Shown here piece by piece: positions 50,439 through 60,522 of a stretch of DNA of 64,000 nt. The notes under the pieces are model-generated. The model searched no databases, was not told the origin of the DNA, and worked only from the letters and a program-made list of their open reading frames with translations. Position 1 is the stretch's first letter; the number at the start of each line of letters is the position of its first letter. The stretch lies in the NCBI RefSeq assembly GCF_000017265.1, contig NC_011144.1, forward strand, positions 2,582,001-2,646,000, in the 5' to 3' direction. The position numbers and the translations under genes were made by a program. The stretch is from Phenylobacterium zucineum HLK1 (lineage in GTDB: Bacteria; Pseudomonadota; Alphaproteobacteria; Caulobacterales; Caulobacteraceae).

Positions 50439-51341
50439 TCAGGGACGCCCGATCCGCTTGATCTCCCAGTCGAGGTCGACGCCGAACTTGGCCTTCACGT
50501 CGGCGCGGACCGCCTCGCCCAGGCCCTCGAGGTCGGCGGCGGTCGCCTCGCCGGTGTTGATCAGGAAGTTGGAGTGCAGCGGCGAGAACATCGCCCCGCC
50601 GAACAGCTTGCCGCGCCAGCCGGCCTCGTCCACCAGCTTCCAGGAGGAGTGGCCGGGCGGGTTCTTGAACGTCGAGCCGCCAGTCTTCTCGCGGATCGGC
50701 TGGGTCTTCTCGCGCCGCTCGGTGATCTCGGCCATGCGCGCCTCGATGGCGGCCGGGTCGTCGGGCCGGCCCTCGAACAGGGCGCCCAGGAAGATCAGCG
50801 GCTCGGCGGCGGCGCGGGCCGACTTGCGGTAGCTGTAGCCCAGGTCGGCGTTGGAGAGCGTCAGCCGCTCCCCCGCGCGGGTCAGCGCATAGGCCTCGAC
50901 GAGCACGTCCTTGGTCTCGGCGCCGTAGCAGCCGGCGTTCATCACCAGGGCCCCGCCGATCGTGCCGGGCACGCCGCGGTAGAACTCCAGGCCCGCGATG
51001 CCGGCCTTGCCAGCCTCGCGCGCGACGACGGCGTCCAAGGCCGCGGCGCCGGCGTAGAGGCGTCCCTCGCCACGCGGCTCGACCTTGGCGAAGGCCTTGC
51101 CCAGGCGGATCACCACCCCGTCCACTCCGCCGTCGCGGACCAGGGTGTTGGAGCCGACGCCCAGCACCGTCACGGGAACCTCGGCCGGCAGGGCCTTCAG
51201 GAAGGCGGCCAGATCGTCCTCGTCCTCGGGCAGGAAGATCACGTCCGCCGGCCCGCCGACGCGGAACCAGGTGAACGGCGCCAGCGGCTCGTCCCGCAGG
51301 AGCTTGCCGCGGACGGCGGGGAGCCTGTCCTTCCAGGTCAT
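50439..51341 (-). CDS. murB: UDP-N-acetylenolpyruvoylglucosamine reductase
   Basis: FAD enzyme that reduces enolpyruvyl-UDP-GlcNAc to UDP-MurNAc. It has 300 residues. The FAD domain shows [20 protein letters not shown] near 24-43, [13 protein letters not shown] near 60-72 and [20 protein letters not shown] near 119-138. [22 protein letters not shown] near 170 places it in type II MurB (Tyr-Arg, no long loop). The catalytic Ser is in [12 protein letters not shown] near 220. It follows murC by ten bases. Confidence 0.96.
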   Translation of the reverse strand: MTWKDRLPAVRGKLLRDEPLAPFTWFRVGGPADVIFLPEDEDDLAAFLKALPAEVPVTVLGVGSNTLVRDGGVDGVVIRLGKAFAKVEPRGEGRLYAGAAALDAVVAREAGKAGIAGLEFYRGVPGTIGGALVMNAGCYGAETKDVLVEAYALTRAGERLTLSNADLGYSYRKSARAAAEPLIFLGALFEGRPDDPAAIEARMAEITERREKTQPIREKTGGSTFKNPPGHSSWKLVDEAGWRGKLFGGAMFSPLHSNFLINTGEATAADLEGLGEAVRADVKAKFGVDLDWEIKRIGRP

Positions 51342-51351
51342 TTGGGCCAGC

Positions 51352-52785
51352 TCATTCCGCGGCCGCGCCCCCCGAGGCGCTCAGGGCCTCGAGCTCGCCC
51401 GGCAGGGCGTAGGCCCAGCTGGTGATGTCGCCGGCGCCCAGCAGCACGACGAGATCGCCGGGGTGGGCCTCCTCGCGCACCAGCGCCGCCAGGCCGGCGG
51501 GGGCCGGAAGCGGCAGCACGCGGCGGTGGCCGTAGCGGCGCAGGCCCTCCACCAGGCTCTCCTTGCCGACGCCCTCGATGGGCGCCTCGCCGGCCGCGTA
51601 GACGTCGGCCACGATCACCGTGTCGGCGTCGTTGAAGCAGGCGCAGAAGTCCTCGAACAGGTCGCGCAGCCGGGTGTAGCGGTGCGGCTGGACCACCGCG
51701 ATCACCTTGCCCTCGCTGACCGCGCGGGCGGCCTTCAGGACCGAGGCGATCTCCACCGGATGGTGGCCGTAGTCGTCCACCACGCGCACGCCGCCGGCCA
51801 CGCCCGTGGTCGTGAACCTGCGCTTCACCCCGCCGAAGGCCGCCAGGCCCTTGCGGATGGCGTCGGGCGAGACGCCGAGCTCCCGGGCCACGGCGATGGC
51901 GGCCAGGGCGTTCTGGACGTTGTGCTGGCCGGCCATCGGCAGCAGCAGGTCGTCGAAGCTGATGAAGCCGCCGTCGCGCGGCTGGATCACCACCGAGAAG
52001 CGGGCGCCCTCGGGGCCCATGCGGATGTTGTGCGCGCGCACCTCGGCCTGGGGGTTCACGCCGTAGGTCACGAGCCGGCGGTTCTCGACCCGCGCGGTCA
52101 TGGCCTGGACCTCCGGATGGTCGAGGCAGACGGCGGCGAAGCCGTAGAACGGGATGTTCTCGACGAAGTCCTGGAAGGCCTTCTTCACCGCCTCGAAGTC
52201 GCCGTAGTGGTCGAGGTGCTCGGGGTCGATGTTGGTGACCACGGCGACGGTGGACTTCAGCTTCAGGAAGGTGCCGTCGCTCTCGTCGGCCTCGACCACG
52301 ATCCAGTCGCCGGCCCCCACCTTCGCGTTGGTGCCGTAGGCGTTGATGATGCCGCCGTTGACCACCGTCGGATCGAGCCCGCCCGCGTCGAGGATGGCGG
52401 CCACCATCGAGGTGGTGGTGGTCTTGCCGTGCGTGCCGCCCACGGCGATCGAGAACTGCAGCCGCATCAGCTCGGCCAGCATCTCGGCCCGGCGGACCAG
52501 CGGCAGACGCCGCGCGCGGCCTTCCACCATCTCGGGATTGTCGGGCTTGACCGCCGTCGAATAGACGATGGCGTAGGCGCCTTCGACGTTCTTGGCGTCG
52601 TGGCCGATGAAGATCCTCGCGCCCAGCTTCTCGAGCCGCTCGGTATTGGCCGAGGGCTTGGCGTCCGAGCCCTGCACTTGGTAGCCGGTGCGCAGCATGA
52701 TCTCGGCGATGCCGCTCATGCCGATGCCGCCGATCCCCACGAAGTGGACGGGGCCGATCTCGAAGGGGACGGGGCGGCGATTCAT
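51352..52785 (-). CDS. murC: UDP-N-acetylmuramate--L-alanine ligase
   Basis: Adds L-Ala to UDP-MurNAc. It has 477 residues in three Mur-ligase domains. [20 protein letters not shown] near 13-32 is the N-terminal UDP-binding site; [14 protein letters not shown] near 116-129 the ATP P-loop; [14 protein letters not shown] near 170 and [14 protein letters not shown] near 336 are further Mur motifs. It is separated from murG by 65 bases, the largest gap in this half of the cluster. Confidence 0.96.
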   Translation of the reverse strand: MNRRPVPFEIGPVHFVGIGGIGMSGIAEIMLRTGYQVQGSDAKPSANTERLEKLGARIFIGHDAKNVEGAYAIVYSTAVKPDNPEMVEGRARRLPLVRRAEMLAELMRLQFSIAVGGTHGKTTTTSMVAAILDAGGLDPTVVNGGIINAYGTNAKVGAGDWIVVEADESDGTFLKLKSTVAVVTNIDPEHLDHYGDFEAVKKAFQDFVENIPFYGFAAVCLDHPEVQAMTARVENRRLVTYGVNPQAEVRAHNIRMGPEGARFSVVIQPRDGGFISFDDLLLPMAGQHNVQNALAAIAVARELGVSPDAIRKGLAAFGGVKRRFTTTGVAGGVRVVDDYGHHPVEIASVLKAARAVSEGKVIAVVQPHRYTRLRDLFEDFCACFNDADTVIVADVYAAGEAPIEGVGKESLVEGLRRYGHRRVLPLPAPAGLAALVREEAHPGDLVVLLGAGDITSWAYALPGELEALSASGGAAAE

Positions 52786-52850
52786 GGAGTCCTGCTAGCG
52801 CATCGGCGCGGCGGGGGAAATATATGCCCCCGCACGTTCGTCATCGCGGA

Positions 52851-53948
52851 TCAGCGGCCGCGCGCCGTCTGCTCCACCACGTCGGCGAGGCGCTCGGCGG
52901 CGTCGGGGATGGCCACCGAGCGGGCGGCCTCGGCCATGCGCTGCAGGCGGGCGGGGTTGGTCAGCAGCTTCTCGAGGGCGTTGGCCATGGTGTCGACGGT
53001 GAGCTGGTTCTCGCGCGCCACCTCGGCGCCGCCGGCGTCGGCGAGCAGGCGCGCGTTCTGCCCCTGGTCGTCGTCGAGGGCGATGGCCAGCGGCACCAGG
53101 ATCGACGGCTTCCCGGCGATGGCGAACTCGCAGACGGTGCCCGCGCCGGCGCGGCCGACCACCAGGTGAGCCTCGCGCAGGCGGCCGGCGATGTCGCGGA
53201 AGAATGGGGCGATCTCGGCGTCCACCAGGGCGTCGCGGTAGGCGCGGCGGGCGGTGTTCATGGACTCCGGCCGGGTCTGCTGGTGGACGGTCAGCCGGCG
53301 GCGCAGGTCCTCGGGCAGCGCCTTCACGGCCTCGGGCACCAGTTCCGACAGCAGGCGCGCGCCCTGGCTGCCGCCGGTGACCAGCAGGCGCACCGGCCCG
53401 TTCGGCTCGGGCGGGACGTAGGGGACGTCGGCCAGCGCCCGGATCGGCGGGCGCACCGGATTGCCGACCACGACGGCGCGGCCGGCCACCTTCGGCGGGG
53501 CCTTCTTCAGCGTCGGGAAGGCGCAGGCGACCGTGCGGACGTGGGGCGCGAGGATGCGGTTGGTCCGGCCCATCACCGCGTTCTGCTCGTGGATCACCGT
53601 CGGCCGGCGGTCCAGGATCGCGGCCACCAGCGCCGGGGCCGACGGGTAGCCGCCGAAGCCCACCACCACGTCGGGGCCGATCTCGCGGAAGGCGGCGCGG
53701 GCGTGCATCGCCCCGCGCAGCACGGCGAAGCCGGCCCGCATCATGCCCACCGGGTCGCCCGGCCGGTAGGTGGCCGCCGAGAGGCCGATGCGGCGCTCGG
53801 CCGGGAAGTCCTGGGCCAGGCCCGCGACCCGCTCGTCCGAGGCCAGCACGATCCGCCAGCCGCGGGCGATCAGGGCTTCGGCGAGCGCCTGGGCGGGAAA
53901 GAGGTGGCCGCCGGTGCCCCCGGCGGCGACGACTGCTGTCTTACGCAT
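52851..53948 (-). CDS. murG: Lipid II-forming N-acetylglucosaminyltransferase
   Basis: Adds GlcNAc to lipid I at the inner membrane face. It has 365 residues, GT28 fold. VVAAGGTGGHLFPAQALAEA near 6-25 carries the G-loop; IGPDVVVGFGGYPSAPALVA near 89-108 the second; RLLVTGGSQGARLLSELVPE near 187-206 the C-terminal nucleotide site, and EIAPFFRDIAGRLREAHLVV near 240. Start ATG 53948; upstream in-frame sequence belongs to ftsW's other frame. It is 14 bases after ftsW. Confidence 0.96.
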   Translation of the reverse strand: MRKTAVVAAGGTGGHLFPAQALAEALIARGWRIVLASDERVAGLAQDFPAERRIGLSAATYRPGDPVGMMRAGFAVLRGAMHARAAFREIGPDVVVGFGGYPSAPALVAAILDRRPTVIHEQNAVMGRTNRILAPHVRTVACAFPTLKKAPPKVAGRAVVVGNPVRPPIRALADVPYVPPEPNGPVRLLVTGGSQGARLLSELVPEAVKALPEDLRRRLTVHQQTRPESMNTARRAYRDALVDAEIAPFFRDIAGRLREAHLVVGRAGAGTVCEFAIAGKPSILVPLAIALDDDQGQNARLLADAGGAEVARENQLTVDTMANALEKLLTNPARLQRMAEAARSVAIPDAAERLADVVEQTARGR

Positions 53949-53962
53949 GATCCCCCAAAGGG

Positions 53963-55147
53963 TTAGGCGAAGGCGCCCGCCTTGGCGAGGCCCTCGGTCG
54001 GGGTGTAGGCGCCCGGCCGGCGGCGCGTGAGCGCCAGCGCCATGCCCAGCGTCAGGCCCATCGCCAGCATGGACGAGCCGCCATAGCTGATGAACGGCAG
54101 GGTCATGCCCTTGGTCGGGATGAGGTTCAGGTTCACGGCCACGTTGATGATCGCCTGCTGGCCCACCAGCACGAAGAGGCCGGCGGCGGCCACCTGCTCG
54201 AACGGATCGGTCAGCTTCATGGCCCTGTAGAGGCCGCGGATCACCACGAAGGCGAACAGCGAGATCAGGAGCAGGCTGAAGATCAGCCCGTACTCCTCGG
54301 CGCCCACGGAATAGATGAAGTCGGTGTGCAGGTCGGGCACGTGGCGCTTCATCACGCCCTCGCCCGGGCCGCGGCCGAACAGGCCCCCGGCCGAGATCGC
54401 CTCGGCGGCGCGGTCCACCTGGTGGGTGTCGGCCTTCTCGGGGGAGAGGAAGCGGTCCACCCGGCTCGCCACGTGGGGGAACAGGAAGTAGGTCGAGGAC
54501 AGGCCCGCGACCGCCAGCGCCCCCAGCAGCATCACCCACGAGAGCGGCACGCCGGCCATCCAGAACGCCGCCCCGAAGGCCACCGTGATCAGCACCGTCT
54601 GGCCGATGTCGGGCTGGATCAGCAGCAGGCCGATCGAGACCACGTAGAGACCGAAGGCGATGGAGACGCCGGGCACGCCCTGCCCTTTCTGCCCCTCGGC
54701 GAACATCCACGAGACGAGGATGATCAGGGCCGGCTTCATGTACTCGGACGGCTGGAAGGTGAAGCCGCCGAACTCGATCCAGCGCGTCGCGCCCTTGGCG
54801 CTGTGGCCGATGAACGGCAGGGCGATCATCACCGCGATGGCGAACAGCCAGATGAAGAACGCAGCCCTGCGGATCCCCTTCACGTCCAGCATCGAGACGC
54901 TGACCAGGATGAAGGCCGAGGCGGCGGCGAAGACGCACTGGCGCACCGCGAAGTGGAACGGATCGCCCACGTTCATCCGAGCGGCGGCCGCCGGGCTGGC
55001 GGCGAACGACATCAGGACGCCGATGAAGATCAGCACGCCGACCACGCCCAGCATCCAGCGGTCCACCGTCCACCACCACACGCCGAGCGGCGAGCGGTCC
55101 GAACGCGGAAAGGCGTGGGCCTGGGAGACGTTGTTCACCGGGCTCAT
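53963..55147 (-). CDS. ftsW: Septal peptidoglycan glycosyltransferase FtsW
   Basis: SEDS glycosyltransferase of the divisome, partner of FtsI. It has 394 residues, about ten helices. SEDS marks: FGGFTFQPSEYMKPALIILV near 127-146, IQPDIGQTVLI near 177, and DLHTDFIYSVGAEEYGL near 281, with Asp in the catalytic position; LPFISYGGSSMLAMGLTLGM near 352-371. Its ATG overlaps the murD stop by 4 nt (ATGA). The frame is open far upstream by chance; that is not a fusion. Confidence 0.96.
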   Translation of the reverse strand: MSPVNNVSQAHAFPRSDRSPLGVWWWTVDRWMLGVVGVLIFIGVLMSFAASPAAAARMNVGDPFHFAVRQCVFAAASAFILVSVSMLDVKGIRRAAFFIWLFAIAVMIALPFIGHSAKGATRWIEFGGFTFQPSEYMKPALIILVSWMFAEGQKGQGVPGVSIAFGLYVVSIGLLLIQPDIGQTVLITVAFGAAFWMAGVPLSWVMLLGALAVAGLSSTYFLFPHVASRVDRFLSPEKADTHQVDRAAEAISAGGLFGRGPGEGVMKRHVPDLHTDFIYSVGAEEYGLIFSLLLISLFAFVVIRGLYRAMKLTDPFEQVAAAGLFVLVGQQAIINVAVNLNLIPTKGMTLPFISYGGSSMLAMGLTLGMALALTRRRPGAYTPTEGLAKAGAFA

Positions 55148-56553
55148 GCGGCGTCCGCCTGGCCGTCGGCCAGCTTCTGGACGGCGGCGCGGAAGGCCTC
55201 GCCGCGTTCCTCGAAGTCGGCGAACTGGTCGAACGAGGCGCAGGCCGGCGACAGCAGCACGATCGCCTCCTGACCCGCGGCCCGGGCGTCCGCGTAGGCC
55301 TGGCGCACGGCGGCCTCGATGGTCCCGCTTTCGACGGCGGGCGCCTTGCCGCGCAGCACGTCGGCGAAGGCCGGCGCGGCCTCGCCCACCAGGTAGGCCT
55401 TCTCGATGCGCGGGAAGAGGTCGATGAGGCCGTCGATGCCGCCGGTCTTCGGCAGGCCGCCGGCGATCCAGTAGAACTTCGGGTAGCTGGACATCGCCTG
55501 CCGCGCGGCGTCGGCGTTGGTGGCCTTGCTGTCGTTGACGAAGCGGACCTTGCCCAGCACCGCCACGGTCTCCATCCGGTGCGCGAGCCCGGGGAAGGTC
55601 ATCAGGTGCTGGGCCGCCTCCTCGCCCGAGATCCCGAGCCCCCTGGCGGCGGCGTAGGCGGCCGCCGCGTTCTGCCAGTTGTGGCGGCCGGGCAGCGAGC
55701 GGGCCCGCTTCAGGTCGGCCACTTCCTGGGCGCGCTCGCCGGTGGCGTCGTAGAGCAGGCCGTCCAGGGCGTAGACCCCGCGGCTCATGGCCTTGGACGC
55801 CGAGACCGGCACGATGGTGCGGCGGTTGGCGGCGGTGATCTCGGTGCAGATCCGCTGGCCCCAGGGATCGTCCACGCCGATGACGGCGGTGTCGCCCTTG
55901 CCCTGGTTCAGCAGGATGCGGCGCTTGGCGGCGACATACTCGTCCATCGTCCCGTGCCGCTCGAGGTGGTCGGGCGAGATGTTCAGGATCACGGTGACGT
56001 CGGCATGCAGCGAGGACGTCAGGTCCAGCTGGTAGGACGACAGCTCCAGCACGTAGACCGCCCCGCCGTGCATGTCCTCGAGGCCCAGCACGCCGTAGCC
56101 GATGTTGCCGCCGATCCGAACGTCGCGGCCGGCCTCGGCGCAGATGTGGCCGATCAGCGCCGTGGTCGTGGACTTGCCGTTGGTGCCGGTGATGGCGACG
56201 ATCTTCGGCCGCTTGTGCTCGGGCGCGGCGTTGACGGTACGGGCGAAGAGCTCGATGTCGCCCACGATCTCGGCCCCGGCCTCGCGGGCCCGCTCGACGG
56301 TCCAGTGCGGCGCCGGATGGGTCAGCGGCACGCCGGGCGAGAGCATGACGGCGGCGAACTCCCGCCAGTCGGCCCGGGTCAGGTCGGTCAGCTCGAAGCC
56401 CTCGGCCTGCGCAGCTTCTCGCGCGGCCGGCTTGTCGTCCCAGAGCGCCACCTTGGCCCCGCCGGCGACGAGCGCGCGCGCGGCGGCCAGGCCCGTGCGG
56501 GCCAGGCCGAACACGGCGACCGTCCGTCCCTCGAAGCCGCTGACCGGGATCAT
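55144..56553 (-). CDS. murD: UDP-MurNAc-L-alanine--D-glutamate ligase
   Basis: Adds D-Glu to the stem peptide. It has 469 residues. VAVFGLARTGLAAARALVA near 12-30 binds UDP; ITGTNGKSTTTALIGHI near 121-137 is the ATP loop; ILNISPDHLERHGTMDEYVA near 184-203 and RFVNDSKATNADAARQAMSS near 319-338 hold the other Mur motifs. It is followed by ftsW with a 4-nt overlap and preceded by mraY with an 18-base gap. Confidence 0.96.
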   Translation of the reverse strand: MIPVSGFEGRTVAVFGLARTGLAAARALVAGGAKVALWDDKPAAREAAQAEGFELTDLTRADWREFAAVMLSPGVPLTHPAPHWTVERAREAGAEIVGDIELFARTVNAAPEHKRPKIVAITGTNGKSTTTALIGHICAEAGRDVRIGGNIGYGVLGLEDMHGGAVYVLELSSYQLDLTSSLHADVTVILNISPDHLERHGTMDEYVAAKRRILLNQGKGDTAVIGVDDPWGQRICTEITAANRRTIVPVSASKAMSRGVYALDGLLYDATGERAQEVADLKRARSLPGRHNWQNAAAAYAAARGLGISGEEAAQHLMTFPGLAHRMETVAVLGKVRFVNDSKATNADAARQAMSSYPKFYWIAGGLPKTGGIDGLIDLFPRIEKAYLVGEAAPAFADVLRGKAPAVESGTIEAAVRQAYADARAAGQEAIVLLSPACASFDQFADFEERGEAFRAAVQKLADGQADAA

Positions 56554-56571
56554 CTGACCGCGCGCCCTCCC

Positions 56572-57681
56572 CTACCTGAGCTTCAGGGTGGCGAGGCCCA
56601 CGAGGGCCAGCATGATGGCGACGATCCAGAAGCGGATGACGACGGTCGATTCCGACCAGCCCAGCTTCTCGAAGTGGTGGTGGATCGGGGCCATCAGGAA
56701 GATCCGCCGGCCGGTGCGCTTGAACCAGGCGACCTGGATGATCACCGACAGCGTCTCGGCAACGAACAGGCCGCCGATGATCGCCAGCACGATCTCGTGC
56801 CGGGTGGCGACGGCCACCGCGCCCACCGCCCCGCCCAGGGCCAGCGAGCCGGTGTCGCCCATGAAGATCTTGGCCGGCGGGGCGTTGTACCAGAGGAAGC
56901 CCAGCCCCGAGCCGATCAGGGCGCCGCAGAAGACCGCGATCTCGCCCACGCCCGGCACGAAGTGGAGCTGCAGGTAGTTCGAGAAGACGTAGTTGCCGAC
57001 CAGGTAGGCGATCAGGCCGTAGGCCGCCGCGGCGATCATCACCGGCACCGTGGCCAGGCCGTCGAGGCCGTCGGTGAAGTTCACGGCGTTCGCCGCGCCC
57101 ACGATGATGAAGGCGCCGAACAGCAGATAGCCCCACGAGAGGTCGACGAAGTACTGCTTGAAGATCGGGAAGGTCACCGAGGTCAGCAGCTCGGGGTTCT
57201 CGGGCGGCTTCTGGGCGAAGACGATGATGATCAGCACCGCCGCCATGGCGATGAACGCCTCGAGCGCCAGCCGGATCTTGCCCGAGACCCCCGCCGTCGT
57301 CTGGCGGGTGACCTTGGCGTAGTCGTCGGTGAAGCCCAGCAGGCCGTAGCCGGCGGTGACCAGCACGACCGCCCAGACGTAGGGGTTCGACAGGTCGCTC
57401 CACAGCAGCGTGCCCACCAGCAGGCCGGCCAGGATCATCACCCCGCCCATGGTCGGCGTGCCGGCCTTCTCGATCACGTGGCGCTCGATGCCCTCGGCGC
57501 GGATCGGCTGGCCCTTGCCCTGCTTGGCCTGCATCCAGCGGATGAAGCGCGAGCCCATGGCCACGACCACGAACTGGGCCGTGAAGATCGCAAGGCCGGT
57601 CCGGAAGGTCTGGTATTTCAGCAGGTTGAGGATCGGGACATAGCCCGACGCCGCGAACTGTTCGTACAGCCAGTAGAACAT
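56572..57681 (-). CDS. mraY: Phospho-N-acetylmuramoyl-pentapeptide transferase
   Basis: Forms lipid I from UDP-MurNAc-pentapeptide and undecaprenyl phosphate. It has 369 residues, ten helices. [20 protein letters not shown] near 73-92, [20 protein letters not shown] near 114-133 (catalytic Asp pair), [20 protein letters not shown] near 193-212, [12 protein letters not shown] near 274 and the HHH motif in [12 protein letters not shown] near 334 are all intact. Its ATG overlaps the murF TGA by one base (TGATG). Confidence 0.97.
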   Translation of the reverse strand: MFYWLYEQFAASGYVPILNLLKYQTFRTGLAIFTAQFVVVAMGSRFIRWMQAKQGKGQPIRAEGIERHVIEKAGTPTMGGVMILAGLLVGTLLWSDLSNPYVWAVVLVTAGYGLLGFTDDYAKVTRQTTAGVSGKIRLALEAFIAMAAVLIIIVFAQKPPENPELLTSVTFPIFKQYFVDLSWGYLLFGAFIIVGAANAVNFTDGLDGLATVPVMIAAAAYGLIAYLVGNYVFSNYLQLHFVPGVGEIAVFCGALIGSGLGFLWYNAPPAKIFMGDTGSLALGGAVGAVAVATRHEIVLAIIGGLFVAETLSVIIQVAWFKRTGRRIFLMAPIHHHFEKLGWSESTVVIRFWIVAIMLALVGLATLKLR

Positions 57682-59078
57682 CAGGCGCCCTCCCCCGACC
57701 GGGAATCGAGCGCGGACAGGGCGGCCGCGATCGCGCCCGCCTTCGATCCGTTCGACCCCTTCACCATCACCACGTCGCCGGGCTCTACGGCCTGGACGAC
57801 CTGCGGCGCGAGTTCGGCCGCGGACTCGGCGTAGCCGCCGCGGCGAGTCGGCGGAAGGGCGTCCCAGAGGGATTTCATCAGCGGGCCGGCGCAGAAGACG
57901 AGGTCAATCGCCGCAGCCTCCAGCGGCTCGGCGAGGCCGCGGTGGAAGGCCTCAGCCTCCGGCCCCAGTTCGAGCATGTCGGTCAGGGCCACGATGCGCC
58001 GACCGGCGGTCTCCCGCGCGCCCAGGGTGGCGATGGCCGAGGCCATGGAGATCGGGTTGGCGTTGTAGCTCTCGTCGATCAGCGTGAAGGCGCCGGCGCC
58101 CTTGCGGACCTGCGCCTCGGCGCCGCGGCCGGCCAGCGGCTCGAACGAGCCCAGGGCGGCGAGACCGTCGTCCAGGTCGACGCCCAGCGCCTCGAGCATC
58201 AGCAGCACGGCCATGCTGTTCAGGCCCCAGTGCAGGCCGGTCTGCAGGATCGGGAAGTCGAGCGCCTTGCCGTGCAGGCGGGCCTGCACGACCGCGTGGC
58301 CCGCGGGAACCTGGAAGTCGATCAGCCGCGCGTCGCACGCCTCGCCCGTCCCGAACGTGCGCACCGTCGCGCCGGCCCGCTCGGCCTCGCCCTTCAGCAG
58401 GTCGAACCAGCGGTTGTCGGCGTTCAGAACGGCGACGCCGCCGGGCTCCAGCCCCTCGAAGATCTCGGCCTTGGCGCGCGCCACGCCCGCCTCCCCGTCA
58501 GGGAAGTTCTCGGTGTGGACGGGCCCCACCGTCGTGATCACGACGGCGTGCGGCCGGACCATCCTGCTCAGCGGCCGGATCTCATCGGCGTGGTTCATGC
58601 CGATCTCGAACACCGCGCGGGCGGTGCCCCGCGGCATCCGCGCCAGGGTCAGCGGCACGCCGATGTGGTTGTTGTAGGACTTCACCGACGAGTGCGCCGG
58701 GCCGGCCAGGGTCAGGCCGGCCATGATCGCCTGGGTGACGCTGGTCTTGCCGACCGAACCGGTGACCGCACCGCGCCGGGCCTGCGGCGCGCGCTCGCGG
58801 GCGGCGGCGCCCAGCTTCTCCAGCGCGTGCAGGGTGTCGGGCACCATCACCGCCGGGCCGAACACCTGGCGCGAGGCGATGACGCCGGCCGCGCCCTTCT
58901 CGAAGGCCTGCTCCACGAACTCGTGGCCGTCGCGCACGCCGGCCAGCGCCACGAACAGGTCGCCCGGCTGGATCGTGCGGGTGTCGATGGAGACGCCGCC
59001 CGCGCGGAACGCCTGGCCCGCCAGCTTGCCGCCGGTCGCGGCCGCGATCTCCTCGGCGGTCCAGAGGGGCTCAGCCAT
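57681..59078 (-). CDS. murF: UDP-MurNAc-tripeptide--D-alanyl-D-alanine ligase
   Basis: Adds D-Ala-D-Ala to the stem peptide. It has 465 residues. [18 protein letters not shown] near 30-47 is the UDP-binding domain; [12 protein letters not shown] near 107-118 the P-loop, where MurF usually has GSNGKT, so Asn to Val; [12 protein letters not shown] near 170 and [17 protein letters not shown] near 330 complete the active site. The ATG at 59078 overlaps murE by 8 bases. The downstream gene is mraY. Confidence 0.95.
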   Translation of the reverse strand: MAEPLWTAEEIAAATGGKLAGQAFRAGGVSIDTRTIQPGDLFVALAGVRDGHEFVEQAFEKGAAGVIASRQVFGPAVMVPDTLHALEKLGAAARERAPQARRGAVTGSVGKTSVTQAIMAGLTLAGPAHSSVKSYNNHIGVPLTLARMPRGTARAVFEIGMNHADEIRPLSRMVRPHAVVITTVGPVHTENFPDGEAGVARAKAEIFEGLEPGGVAVLNADNRWFDLLKGEAERAGATVRTFGTGEACDARLIDFQVPAGHAVVQARLHGKALDFPILQTGLHWGLNSMAVLLMLEALGVDLDDGLAALGSFEPLAGRGAEAQVRKGAGAFTLIDESYNANPISMASAIATLGARETAGRRIVALTDMLELGPEAEAFHRGLAEPLEAAAIDLVFCAGPLMKSLWDALPPTRRGGYAESAAELAPQVVQAVEPGDVVMVKGSNGSKAGAIAAALSALDSRSGEGA

Positions 59079-60522
59079 GGACCAGCTCCAGCGCCTGGGC
59101 CGTCTCGGCCACGTCATCGAAGGGGTGGGTCACGCCGCCCACGATCTGGCCCTGCTCGTGGCCCTTGCCGGCGACCACCAGGATGTCGCCGTCGCGCAGC
59201 ATCGCCACGGCCTCGCGGATCGCCTCGCGGCGGTCGCCGATCTCGGCCGCGCCCGGGCAGCCCGCCAGCACCTCGGCGCGGATCGCCGCCGGGACCTCCG
59301 AGCGGGGGTTGTCGTCGGTGACGATGGCGACGTCGGCCAGCTCGCCCGCCACCTTGCCCATCAGCGGCCGCTTGCCGCGGTCGCGGTCGCCGCCGGCCCC
59401 GAACACCACGATCAGCCGCCCGCGAACGTGGGGACGCAGCGCCTTCAGCACCGTCTCCAGGCCGTCGGGCGTGTGGGCGTAGTCCACATAGGCCTCGCCG
59501 CCGCGGGCGCCCTGGCCCACGCGCTGCAGCCGTCCCGGCGCGCCCTCCAGCGCCTCCAGCCCGGCGAACACCTCCTCCAGCGTCAGGCCGGCGGCCCAGC
59601 AGAGGCCGGCGGCCACCAGGGCGTTCGACGCCTGGAACCCGCCCGCCAGCGGCAGGCGCACGTCGTGAGAGCGGCCCTCGGCCATGATCCGCAGCCACTG
59701 GCCCTCGGGCAGCAGCTCGCGCTTGGCCAGCTTCAGGGTCGCGCCGGTCTCGCCAACCGGCATCACCCACTGGCCGGCGATCACGGCGGCGGCGGCGAAG
59801 GCCGGGAAGGCGTCGGAGTCGGCGTTCAGCACCGCCGTGCCGCCGCGCGGCAGCAGGGTCTCGAACAGGCGAAGCTTGGCGGCCCGGTAGGCCTCCATCG
59901 TGCCGTGGTAGTCGAGGTGGTCCTGGGTCAGGTTCAGGAAGCCGGCGGCGGTCAGCTTCACCCCGTCCAGCCGGCGCTGGTCCACCCCGTGCGAGGAGGC
60001 TTCCATCGCGAAGTGGCTGACGCCCATGCCGGCGATCCTCGCCAGCATCTCGGCGACGTCGGCGGCGTCGGGCGTGGTGAGGCCGGGGGGCGTGAGCTGC
60101 TCGTGCGTCCCGTCGGGCCGCGAGACGGTGACGCCCAGGGTGCCCATGCTGGCCGAGGTGCGGCCGGCGCGGGCGAACATCTGGCGGCAGAAGTTGGCCA
60201 CCGAGGTCTTGCCGTTGGTGCCGGTGACGGCGACGCAGACCTGCGGCTGGCGTCCCCAGAACTCGGCCGCGGCCAGGGCGTAGGCTCGGCGGGGGTCCTT
60301 GGCCACGATGGTCGGGACGGGCAGGCCGAGGTCGCGGTCGGCGATCACCGCGGCGGCGCCGGCCTGGATCGCGGCGGCGGCGAAGCTGGCGCCGTCCACC
60401 TTCGTGCCCGGCAGGGCGGCGAACAGCGTGCCGGCCCGCACCTTGCGGCTGTCGGCGGTGACGCCGGTGATCTCGGGATCCGCCGGCAGGCCGCGCTTCA
60501 CGATGGCCGAGAGGCGCTTCAC
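59071..60522 (-). CDS. murE: UDP-MurNAc-tripeptide synthetase, meso-DAP type
   Basis: Adds meso-diaminopimelate to the stem peptide. It has 483 residues. GVTADSRKVRAGTLFAALPG near 20-39 binds UDP, TGTNGKTSVANF near 100-111 ATP; TQDHLDYHGTMEAYRAAKLR near 202-221 includes the carbamylated Lys; DNPRSE near 402 is the DNPR motif that marks DAP-specific MurE. The start is GTG at 60522, overlapping the ftsI stop (GTGA). Confidence 0.96.
   Translation of the reverse strand: MKRLSAIVKRGLPADPEITGVTADSRKVRAGTLFAALPGTKVDGASFAAAAIQAGAAAVIADRDLGLPVPTIVAKDPRRAYALAAAEFWGRQPQVCVAVTGTNGKTSVANFCRQMFARAGRTSASMGTLGVTVSRPDGTHEQLTPPGLTTPDAADVAEMLARIAGMGVSHFAMEASSHGVDQRRLDGVKLTAAGFLNLTQDHLDYHGTMEAYRAAKLRLFETLLPRGGTAVLNADSDAFPAFAAAAVIAGQWVMPVGETGATLKLAKRELLPEGQWLRIMAEGRSHDVRLPLAGGFQASNALVAAGLCWAAGLTLEEVFAGLEALEGAPGRLQRVGQGARGGEAYVDYAHTPDGLETVLKALRPHVRGRLIVVFGAGGDRDRGKRPLMGKVAGELADVAIVTDDNPRSEVPAAIRAEVLAGCPGAAEIGDRREAIREAVAMLRDGDILVVAGKGHEQGQIVGGVTHPFDDVAETAQALELVHG

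Noticed and set aside
53963..57403. A 1146-codon frame seeming to fuse sequence across mraY and murD to FtsW
   Set aside because: Upstream of 55147 it is an out-of-frame reading of mraY and murD. FtsW has its own ATG overlapping the murD stop.
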